DNA of 64,000 nucleotides from Diploscapter coronatus (taxonomy: Eukaryota; Nematoda; Chromadorea; Rhabditida; Rhabditidae), in the NCBI GenBank assembly GCA_964036155.1, contig OZ038423.1, forward strand, positions 68,215,249 through 68,279,248, in the 5' to 3' direction. The notes under the pieces were generated by a model. That model was not told the DNA's origin, searched no databases, and saw only the letters and a program-made list of their open reading frames with translations. The position numbers and the translations under genes were made by a program. The first letter of the stretch is position 1. Each line of letters starts with the position of its first letter. Positions 34,106 through 44,282 of the stretch are shown here, piece by piece.

Positions 34106-36924
34106 TTAATGATGATAGAGGAATTTCCTTTGTCTTCTGTAACCAGTACCAGTTCCAGGGCGGTTTCCTCCGGCGACGGGCTGGTCGTCGCGAGCCGGGC
34201 AGGCGCAGTACTCCTGATCCTTGCCAGGTCTAAACGGGAACGAATAAGAATAGTTTAGAAATTTTTCGGTTCAAATAATTGCTTATAATTAGAATCAAAA
34301 ATTGCTACTCACTCTCCTTCTTCACCCGGAGGCCCTAAATCATAATTTTATATGGGTTAAAAGTTTGAAGTGAATTTCACCCTCGCTTCCGTCTGGCCCG
34401 GCCGCTCCTTGGTATCCCTGAATTCCGGGCTCTCCTATGGGACCTTAAATTGACGTTATTAGATCTCAAGCACGTCTAGGTAAAATAATACCAGGTGGGC
34501 CTGGGTATGCGTCGTTGCCGGGAGATCCCTGAAAGCGTCGGATTAGAATTATTTTGATAGATGGAGGGACGAAGATAAAATTTTATCCGTAAGAAGTCTA
34601 CCTGTGGTCCTTCAGGTCCTTGTTCTGAAAGGAAAAAAATAAATTTAAAAAAATTAGTTTCCAATTGATGAATTGTGCAATGATGGAGCGTTTTTCCTTT
34701 TCAAAAACACTCCGGTATGTTATTACTCCGCCAACTGGTTGTTTTCTTATAAATTTTGAGCAGTTACCTCCAGGGGGTCCTCTTAAGCCTTGTCGACCAA
34801 CGGGTTTCTCAGCGTCGTCGCCCTTCGGGCCTGGGCTACCAGGCTTTCCGTCTTCGCCTATAATTAAGACCATTTTGAGGAGTTTTTGAACATCTCAAGG
34901 TAATTGCTGAACGATTTTCGGTGAAGATTAGCCTTGTTTTGATTTCGAAATGATATTTTAGATAAATATATCATCCAGCATGGCCTAAAAATATCGAATT
35001 TTTACCAGGAGGTCCTATTGGGCCCATCTCGCCCGGCTGAAATAGAATTCATCAGTAAAATACAAAAAAATGCAGGTAAAAATTGAATACCATTCCGGGG
35101 TTGCCTAAAATATCAATATTTTGATTCGAAGATTTAATTATAGACGCCTACCATCCCTGCCGATCATTCCAGGCTGACCCCTCGCTCCTCTCATTCCTCT
35201 GATTCCTGGAGTACCTAAAACAGTTCTATTGATTTCATTTTTCTTGATTCGAATCAAGGATGCTCGAACTCGAATTATTTTGGTCTCAGACTTCGAGTAT
35301 TTTGAGTCAGATGAGAAGGAAATGTTTTGAGAGCAAGACACAAATGATTGTGTTACTCGTGGAAACTTTCGGCGTGTACTAGACTACGGATTGGAAAAAA
35401 GAAAGATCAAAAGTGTCAGGGATCTTCCCTTCTCATGGTCAGATTTTGTTCAGTTGGATTTTTAGCTCAGGTTTGATATTCGAACATCCTGATATCATAG
35501 TATCATGAAAAGGAACTTAACTGGTGGGCCCTGTTGACCTGGCAGACCCACGGGACAGCTGAAATTAGACATATATTAAAGGTTGGAACTTGAAAAATCT
35601 TCAATCTAAAATGTAAGAAATCAATCTTCTCAAAATTGTTCATGTTTATAATCTGGTTTGTTGGTGGTAAGATAAAACGACTTTCGACGAACCTGAAGCA
35701 GCCGGATGGTGGAGTGTTCTCGATATCGTTCGCGTCCTGGCCGTCGAATCCATCGACGCCGTCCAGTCCGTCCAATCCATCGGGGCATAAAATTTAAATG
35801 TTTTAAAAGAGAAAAATGAGTGCTTTCTGTTTTTTGTTATTTCTTGACCGCCATTTTCATTTGTCTTTATCATTAAACTTTAGGTTTGAAGTGCGTAGGG
35901 TAGGAAAAATTCGATAGCAGATATAAGAAACCGAAGATAAACATCTACCAGAGAATCCCTCTGGTCCAACTGGGCCTTGTGGACAAGTGTTTTCCATTGA
36001 GCACTGAAAAAGAAGACGCTGATTCGCTATTACTACTACTGGGATAGATAATTCCTGCCTGGCATTTATCGTTGGCGTTGAAGTTCGGCGGAGGAATGAA
36101 AGACGGGAACGTGTTGGTAGCAGGAGGGGGACTGAAAATGCTCGTTCATGATGAAATTTCAAAAATCAAAAAATCAAAAAAAGCGCCATTTCTTTTTAAA
36201 TAACAGAATGCGCAGAGATAGGGATAGGAGGATTAGGTATAGCTGCGAGTAGAGGGCATTAATATGAGAAGAGAAGTTAGTCGTTCCGTAAAATGCAAGC
36301 CGCAGAAGTAGTTACTTCTCGTTGTTGAGATAGTTGTCCTTGGGTGGCTCCTGAACGCCAGTTGCTCCGTATCCTCCGTATGACTGACGTCTTTGTCGGT
36401 TAGCGGGAGTTCCAGCACCAAGTCGAACCATGTCGGCCCAGATGTCGTTCGTCAGGGACTAAAAGAAAAGAAATTGGAGAAATCGCCTGAGAAGAAAACC
36501 ATTAAAGACTGGAGTGTAGATGAGGCTGTGAGTAATTTCTTCTAGCATACGAATACCTTTTCGCTTGAAAGTGCTTTCTCATCACGCGCTACTTTGCTCT
36601 TCTCAACGTGTGTAAAGAAAGTACATGCCGAGCTTGTGGAGGAAACTTAAGTCAACGTGCCAAAACCAACGGTATTTGGATATGTTGATGGAATTGGGCA
36701 TGAATGTTTTATGCTACTCTGCGCATTTCGCACATGTATGGTCATGAAAGTTCTTTTTACATTTTCCGAAGAAATTCAACTACCTTGAAGTTGTGAATCT
36801 CCGCGTCCAACTCTCTCCACATGCTCGTCAGCTGGGAGTAGATCGAGGCAGTTGCGAAGAGCGCCACCAGCAGAGTGGCGCCGGAGAAGATGATCGCTCC
36901 GGACGTCGCTGACGTCACAGACAT
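34106..36924 (-). CDS. Cuticle collagen 1
   Basis: Fifteen minus-strand exons: 36784-36924, 36316-36458, 36059-36131, 35949-36003, 35693-35786, 35521-35558, 35152-35214, 35091-35104, 35006-35036, 34768-34857, 34602-34624, 34492-34528, 34381-34443, 34313-34334 and 34106-34229; 336 residues. The N-terminus is a nematode cuticle-collagen domain with one membrane segment, then a subtilisin-type site (NRQRRQ). Cys pairs flank Gly-X-Y blocks such as GPVGPEG, GIRGMRGARG, GEMGPIG and GLRGPPG, and the tail is basic. Collagens of this type are cleaved and cross-linked in the cuticle. Three exon borders break the GT-AG rule although every phase fits: a GC donor at 36057-36058, an AT acceptor at 35787-35788 and a CCAG|TTAAGT donor at 35519-35520. 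Confidence 0.9.
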
Positions 36925-37620
36925 CGTCTGGAAGAGATAAGTACGGTGAGTTTAATGAGAGTTTGAAAAATGAAAGCTAACGAAATTTTGGTGGATATTC
37001 TCAGCTGAGGAATAAAAAATTTCTGGAACAAGAAAATTAGGAAGCTAAAAAGTAGGAGTATGGTACAAAGTAGCACAGGTTTCTTTCATTCAGGTGGAAG
37101 TGTGAACGGGATTATATGATTTTACTGATGAAAAACAATGAAAGAGAATAGAATAAGAAATTTTGCAACTCGTCTTCTACGTCAGAAGAATTCCCATGGA
37201 TACTCTCTGGCCGATCCAATGAAAGGACAAAAATGCCTCCTTTTCTCTTCCTTTGCGCGAATTAGGCCATTCGGACTTTTATAGGAAAAAGAGATGCGAG
37301 TGACGATAGATAATGCGTCGCTCGCTCCTCCAGACAGACAGATAACGAAGATAGTGGGGAAAAAGGCGATTCAGGGAGGTATAAATAAAAAATCCCAAGA
37401 CGTAAAAATCCCTCCTCTGATCATTCGTTCGCTTTTTGCCCCGAGAACCGGACGCAGAACTGAAATGTGGCAGGACTTCGTAGCGAATGACAAATTCGAG
37501 AAAGATGGAGAATAGGGGATAGGAGATAAAAGTGAAAAGGTTAACGGACGACAGGTTTTCTTTCTCAAAAAGAACACTTTTGGAAACTCTTTATTAGACA
37601 TTTTAAAAATAGTCGAGTGA
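36925..37620. other. Promoter region of collagen 1 / 3' flank of collagen 2
   Basis: Minus-strand TATAAAAG (reads at about 37276-37283) lies about 350 bases upstream of the collagen 1 ATG. No other gene was seen. Confidence 0.45.
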
Positions 37621-39952
37621 TTATTTTCCATAGCCATTAGAATAGCCGTCATATTCGTGCTTCCCCATGTGGAGACCCGCCTTCTCGAAGGGACTCTGAA
37701 ATGTCAAGAATATACCACTTTTTCGCGAAGCTACAGGACCAAGAAGGATCTTGACCAATAGAAGTCGCCATGCTTGATTCCGGACATTTTGTAAATAACT
37801 CGCCTCGTATCCTTCGCTTTGTTCCGCTGCGTTCGGGAAATCAGGCATGTCAGAGATGATATGATTAACGCCACAATCTGATGGACAATAGGCGGAAGGC
37901 ATTCCTGATTCTCATAATATAATATCTCAAAATGAAGCCGTTTTTTACCAGGCAGACCCTGAAAATTCAATATCCTTACTATTTGGCGGGCAATGAACGC
38001 TTACCGGAGGTCCTTGAATTCCCCGTTCGCCCACTTTGCCGACCTTAATTTGCATCCTCTTGAAAGATGATCGAATTTTGAGAAAATTACCGCTCCAGGA
38101 CTTCCTTTCGTGCCCATCGGCCCATTCTTGCCCGGAGCACCCCGTACGTTCGACGGTCTACCATTCATCCCCGGTGGACCTTTCTGAAGTAAGATATTCA
38201 GAAAATTTTTGGAAAGGTTTTGATCCTTACCGGACCAATCGACCCCGGCAAGCCCTTCGGACCTTTGACGCCTTCTCCAGCTGAAAGCAGGGAAGATTGG
38301 CGAAGAGAACCCTAATACCTACCAATCACGTTGTCACCAGGGATCCCTTTTATGCCTCGCATTCCAGACTGACCCTGAATTTGGGACATTCTTGATGGAA
38401 ATGCTAAAATGCCATACTTGCAATCCCATTTTGCCTGCCGGTCCAATCGCACCTATTTCGCCGTCTTTTCCTGGGGGTCATGTAATTGAATCATGAGTGG
38501 ATTTATTTGAAAAAATCATAACTTGCTCCCCAATTTTTCCCTGACGACCTGGTACGCCTAAATAAGCTCGAAGTTAGTATCTGTAGATGAATTTTAAGCG
38601 ATACCTCGTTCACCCTGAGCACCTCTGGGACCGTGCTAGATTTTTAAGTTGTATTTAGAGAAAAAAAAGCTGAAAACTTACGGGTCCAGCGGGACATACG
38701 ACGCATGGGAGTTCAGGCTGAAATATTTTATTCTGCTAAAATAAACCCAATAATCTCACCTGAGCATCCATTTCTATGTCATCACCATCTAAGCCCGGAA
38801 TCCCGCTTTTACCTGGATTGCTGAAATAGGATTGAAAAAAATAAGAAAATAAGTCCTCAGTCAAACCCAGGTTCACCGTCGGCCTCAAATATAAACTTTA
38901 GTATATCTAAACAAATTTTCGTCTTACGCCAGGGCTTCCTGAAATAGATTTCTAAATCGCAACCTTAAAATCATAAAATACCTTCTCTGCCAGGGGTGCC
39001 CATTGGGCAGTTCAGACGTTGGCATTCTGGAGTTTTCATGAAAACTGTTTTTAGGAAAATTTACCAACTGCTGCACTGGTGGAGTTTCCCTGGTGATCCA
39101 AAAGACGCGATTGATTCGTCGTTTGATGATGACCCCAGATCGTCGTAGCCTCTGGGCATACGAAGGGAGCGACCAAGTTCAGTCAGCTCGACCCAGATGG
39201 CTTGGGACTGGCTCTGAAATGATAGAATCAGGGACGTTCACAGATAGAATGCATAGACAAAGATTTTAGTGAAAGGTACAACAATTTCGAATTTAATACA
39301 GGTGTACAGGTACGAGTTTTCGATACCTGTGGGCATCACTGGATATTATAAATGATCGATAATTTGAGACTAGATAAAAGGAACGTATTTTTTCTCCTTT
39401 TTCTGTGAACCTCGGATGTGCGAAAGATGAGCATTTGTTCACTGGACGATTTATTTATTTTCTTTTCGTTTTCCACATTTTTAAGGGCAATTATCGACAA
39501 TTAGTCGGTTAATTTCTATAAATATCGATAGAGAAAAATAATTGGTAAATAATTATTACAAAAATTCCTTAATTTCGATGAAAAACAAAGAAAATAAAAA
39601 GAAGCGTCAAATGGACAAATGTCTTCGGTACGCATACCAAAGCTCGAAGGAAGCGGAGAAAGAAAGACGCTCCTTTTATTCTGTCTCAAGTTATCGGTCA
39701 TTTACAATATATTGTTTTGAACAAGTCTGAAACGAATGTCAAAAGCATAGTCAATGTTCAACACTGATTTGAATAATTTTGAAACATCGAAAGAAATTCA
39801 ACCTTGAAGGCTCCACTCTTGGCGGCGATATCGCTCTCGATCTCATTCGATCGATTGTAGATCAGTGCCACAGAAGTAAATAGCACCCCAACAGAGAATA
39901 TCGACAAGCCAAACGTGAAAAATGCCAAGTTGTGGAAGAACTTGGAGGACAT
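37621..39952 (-). CDS. Cuticle collagen 2
   Basis: Sixteen minus-strand exons: 39803-39952, 39069-39213, 38982-39026, 38928-38938, 38867-38883, 38760-38820, 38682-38717, 38605-38635, 38522-38557, 38418-38470, 38323-38374, 38231-38280, 38091-38183, 38005-38043, 37949-37958 and 37621-37904; 370 residues. The N-terminal cuticle-collagen domain has a strong membrane helix (LAFFTFGLSIFSVGVLF). Cys clusters (NCPMG, CVVC, CPSDC) separate Gly-X-Y blocks. The tail is Tyr- and Gly-rich and ends NGYGK. Exon 15 is only 10 bases. Intron 9 needs a CAAG|TTATGA donor to keep Gly-X-Y. A GC-AG intron inside the last exon (37696-37803, a multiple of three with no stop) is optional. Intron 1 holds a MITE. Confidence 0.88.
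39346..39707. mobile_element. Tc1/mariner-like MITE, copy 2 (362 bp)
   Basis: Ends TTATAAATGATCGATAA and, reversed, TTGTAAATGACCGATAA, flanked by TA at 39344-39345 and 39708-39709. The interior matches the copy at 3898-4272 in reverse orientation (shared TTCGGTACGCATACC palindrome, CACTGGACGATTTATTTA, TCGATAATT). It lies in intron 1 of collagen 2. Confidence 0.85.
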
Positions 39953-40201
39953 TCTAGAAATTCAACTAAACTCGAGAATTTCGTTTATCTGAAAGACTAA
40001 TATTAAATCGGAATTGACTCCTATCGCATAAGGATATGCAAATCATATGCGACTGACCTAATTTTCACTTTTATGATTGAAGAATGAACTTATCAATAGT
40101 TGCATTCAAGAAGATACAGAAACATGTTCCATTTGCTTTTTCTTTTACAAATTAATCCTCACATATAACATATGGCATGGTCCTGCTGAGGAAAGGATGA
40201 A

Positions 40202-40215
40202 GTTGCCATAGCAAC
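40202..40215. promoter_or_regulatory. X-box (RFX/DAF-19 site) upstream of tectonic
   Basis: GTTGCCATAGCAAC is a perfect inverted-repeat X-box, 84 bases before the tectonic ATG. DAF-19 (RFX) uses such sites, usually 60-150 bases upstream, to switch on ciliary genes in nematodes. Confidence 0.85.
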
Positions 40216-40298
40216 GGCCATCCAGATACGCACCATTGGTGCAACATTCTTTATAACATGTCATGGAATAGAGTATTTTCCTTTAAAACTAACTAATT

Positions 40299-41861
40299 AT
40301 GCTAATTGATATAATTATCCTCCAATTAATTTCTCTAGCAATAGCTGAGGAACAAACTTGCTATTCATCAGTCCTTTTATATCGACTTGAGTCATTACTG
40401 CCAACATCGAATTTGTTCTGCGTCATCAAAGACAATAATGTCGAAACATACGAGGATGTCCAAACGATCCAAACCATAGAGCAGTGGGATCGTCTTGAAG
40501 CGGTCAATAAAGTCCAGATTCAAAGAAGTCAAGGCCTGAATCAACTTCCTGTACTGACCGCAACGAATCAAGGATCGATAGCTTGGCAGATCCCAGGACC
40601 TTCAAGCATTGGAGGCGCAAACTGTGAGATATCGCATAATATTGGTTAGTTAAAGGAATTTCATGTGTTCGAAGAGTTGGTTATGTTTCAGTTTTTGGGA
40701 GCAATACATCTATTGAATGCCAACCATTCACAGGTGGTACTTTTGATCGACAAGCCTGTGAACAGAGTCTAAATGGAGTTCTGTCGGAAGGACAACAATT
40801 TAGTATCGACGGTCAGAGCTTCACCAGTCTCTCTGGGTCCCTGCGGCAACCTACCTGGAACAACAATACTTGTCAAAATGCACTGCAAGGGGCCACAATC
40901 TTATTCTCCTATGAACCAGGAGAAAATTCGACGTCGGTCGCGTCGATCTCAAGTATCAACCTGAAGAAGGTCATCTACAAGAACGTTCGACAAATTGACG
41001 TTATAAACTTCAAGAGACGGATAAAAGTGCAGTTTTTCGCTGAAGTCATTCCTGAGTTGTCACCATCAACGACGAATATGACAAGCGAATTTCAACCTGG
41101 GTATGAAGCTGGTGACTTGGTTATGGTCAGCGAAAATGTGTCCGTCTCCGTCCCATCTCTTGGTAGCTGCGTCGACGGACCACAAATTGATGCTCAATTT
41201 ATGACTCCTATGAAATCGACCTGTACCATTAGGTAACTCTCATGAAGTTCAGACTGAAGTAATACATTTTAGAGCTCCGACCTGCAACGCAGCACAACCT
41301 AGAATTCGTGAGTTCCTTCAGAGACTTCCGAAAGACATCAGCTCGTTGCCATATGACTACGATGCGATGATCACCGTGCTCAACAGGACGACGGAGCTAA
41401 CGGTTCATCGATCGTCAAGTTTCAAGAAATCCTAGTTTTCTAGGTGTCTTCTCCAAATCGCTGCTCAGTGCCTCAGATAAGTCTGGATATACTCTCAGCT
41501 CGTCAGGGCACGACGGACTCGTACAAGGTGCAGATCGTAGCAGCTCTACTGGATATAACCTACTTCGAGGTAGATTATCGTCTTCAAACAGAAAGGAGCT
41601 TTGTGAAATTTCAGGTTCCATTCAAAGCAAACCAGGACCTCTTCATCAGTGTGAATGTTAGCTTCAACGATATCACTTCAGGTGAGAAACTCCAATTTAT
41701 CTAGGGATTAGTGTATTTCAGCCCCTACGTCGGTCTTTGCCGAACTACCCCACATTGATCTACGACTTCCAGCAGACTTCTTCTATCCATTCGTCTCTTC
41801 AAACACGTCGAAACCAAACAAATGGCTAACCATAACTTTTATTGTTCTTTTCTTCTTATAA
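40299..41861 (+). CDS. tctn-1: Tectonic, ciliary transition-zone protein
   Basis: Six exons with matching phases: 40299-40644, 40692-41232, 41273-41402, 41444-41569, 41615-41681 and 41722-41861; 449 residues. A signal peptide (MLIDIIILQLISLAIA) leads into a Cys-containing extracellular region with tectonic hallmarks: VFGSNTSIEC...CEQSL, a PGYEAGDLV motif, and LGSCVDG...STCTIR. A hydrophobic C-terminus (TITFIVLFFL) serves as membrane or GPI anchor. Tectonics belong to the MKS module that gates membrane traffic at the base of cilia. The upstream X-box supports sensory-cilium expression. The lipase gene is convergent, its stop 129 bases away. Confidence 0.88.
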
Positions 41862-41989
41862 CAAATTTGAGAGAACGGGTATTCAAATAAGACCTTTTAT
41901 TTATGACATTCATCAATAAAATACATCATTTATTTGTATGTACAAATACGCGAGGTTCAATGCGTGTAAATTAACAAAAAATGTTGAGA

Positions 41990-44282
41990 TTATGATGGAA
42001 TAGCCTTGTTTTTGACCATATTGAATTGATCAGCAGCAGTTTCCCCCTTAGTTTGCATGTGCGTGTATGAAGGGTAGACCTTCTTTCCGTCGGCTGTGGG
42101 GATTTCTGACGTCGGTTTGCCCCAAACGTAGTCGTTGTACTCGATGAGATCGTCCTGGGAGGAGTTTATATAATGGGCTGTGGATTTGCAAATATTTCGA
42201 GACAATTTAAAAATCGCAAACACATCATGAAAAAGTCTTTAACTCTGGATACTATTCCCTCCTCTTCTTTTGCCTATATCTTGTGACATAAGTTCATTTT
42301 TTTTTTTTTAACTAACCGATGTTGATAATTTGCGAATGTTTCATCTGTTTAAAAGAGTATAATTTAGAAGAATATTAAATTGGCTATTTCTGTAGACCGC
42401 AGAAATTTGTATCATACTATCCTAACCTTATTGCTCCAAGCGCAGAACACGTAGTCGCCCTCCTTGGTCTTGTCGGCGTTCAGCTGTGAGAGAAACGATG
42501 AATACGTCGGCGAAGTGCAGGGGAACATCAGCGGGTGCAGGCCGCAGTCCATGTAATTCATGCCACACGAGTCTCCTGGCCAGAATCCGTCTTTCTTGTT
42601 GCAGGTCTTCTCGAAATCCGCCGCAGTTCCCATACAGTTGCAGAGACCGTAGTTAGCACCGGAAAGACCGACGAACACCTCGACTTTACTGTTCAGAGGC
42701 GGGCCAATGTCGCAGTTACCTGTAACCAAAAGGTAATGGTGATTCATGATTTTAGATAGCTGCTATTTTGCATTTTGTTGGTTTTGGTAGTATAGAACAT
42801 AATTTGATGATGAAATCCTATGACTTTGAGCAATATCTGTATGAATGGGGTATGAATTGAAGGAAGCTTGAAATACTGTGATTTCTTCACATTTTGATCG
42901 CGATAAACTCTTCGTTTTTACATTTTAGAGCTAGTTCCTATTTGCTACTTTGCTTTCGTCCACCTCTTCACGGCTTATCAGTAAAGCACTTCTATTCGAA
43001 GATGCACGTCGTATTGATCTCTGACAAAGTACGCGCACAGATAACATATCACATGTGGCGATCTGTGTCAGAAAATGTGAAAGTAGGAAGTAAATAAGTG
43101 ATCAGGAATTTGTCTGGAGGTTTTTGCCATCATATCAGGTCGAGAAAAAATTTTTGTTAAATAAAGATAAACTATAGGGAATGAGTCAAATGAAATTCTT
43201 AGGACCCGTTCAGACCTAGTTGTAATGCAACTTGCAACTCGCTCCAAATAGTTGGTAGGAACTCCTTACCATCGCTAGCCTGGATCTGACCACCCTTGAT
43301 GATCTTCCTTCCAAGCGTTACACCCATTGAGTGCGTTACAAACGAGACCTTTGGTGCCTTGGTGTAGTCGAGTACTGCCTGCATGAATCGCCTCAATGAT
43401 TGAACCAATGCGCAGTTGTGGGTTCTGAAAGTATTTTTCAATATATTGTATATCTCTAAAAATTTTTGAAAATACTATTCTGTTGGAAGATCAGGCCAGA
43501 GTTTAGAGAAACAAATCACCACCTCTTGGCTGCATTTAGTGCATCAGTGTCGCCCCATGACGTCGCGTAGAGCTCAGCAATCGTGTATCCGTTTTGCAAA
43601 AAGTATCCCACAGAATTGTCCCACCCGAAATACGACTGCTCAAGAGTCTTGTGAAGCGCCGAATCAGAGTTTCCATGGATGAAGATGACAGGCGTGTTGT
43701 TGACCTGCAATTTGATTCGTTAGCCACTTCTTTTTTAAAGTAAAATTTACCGTCTTGATCGTATCCGTGAATCCTCCGAAGCTTCCCTTCGTGCCGTAAT
43801 CATGTCGAGCAAAGTTGTCACTTTGGTATCCATTCGAGTTTAGCCAGTCTGTAAATAACGATGATGAAAGACTTACAGTATCTCGATATCAACCAAATGT
43901 TCCCCTTGGCTCCTATTTTCGTATGATTTCTTTGGTTCCGCCTCTTCAAAGTACTATCTCGCTCATCAAAGACAGATGCGTCAAAAATTATTATAATAGA
44001 GAGATTCGAAACTCATTTATAATAACAAGTCTCCAACACATTAACACTGCGCTACAGTCGCCCGAAACGATTCGCTCTACAAAGCCAAATGCCTCGAGGC
44101 AAGAAAGGCGAGAGTAAACGTGTACGATAGAGAGACGCGAGAAGCCATACGAAAAGGGGAAGCCAAGGGTACATTTGGCGGAAATAGGGTATACTTTCAA
44201 AGTCCTTCGATATAGGGCCATCATATGCGGCTTGAACTAAATAAAATAGAGCAATGAAGGCAACGAGTGTCCGGAGAATCAT
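41990..44282 (-). CDS. Secreted class-2 (LIPS-type) lipase
   Basis: Six minus-strand exons: 44195-44282, 43751-43848, 43523-43704, 43270-43424, 42427-42719 and 41990-42154; 326 residues. A signal peptide (MILRTLVAFIALFYLVQA) is followed by DYGTKGSFGG, the oxyanion-side motif TPVIFIHGNSD, LYATSWGD, and the nucleophile elbow VTHSMG (Ser at about 155, with Thr in place of the usual first Gly). Then come GLSGANYGLCNC, several conserved cysteines, and the C-terminal Asp/His-bearing part. This is the architecture of the nematode LIPS family (bacterial EstA/LipA-like, PF01674), expected to hydrolyse acylglycerols outside the cell. Exon 1 ends GAA A|gtatac, the only donor in phase with exon 2. TGATAA sites upstream suggest gut expression. 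Confidence 0.9.

Noticed and set aside
42535..42759. Plus-strand frame opposite the lipase
   Set aside because: Antisense of a strongly coding lipase exon.
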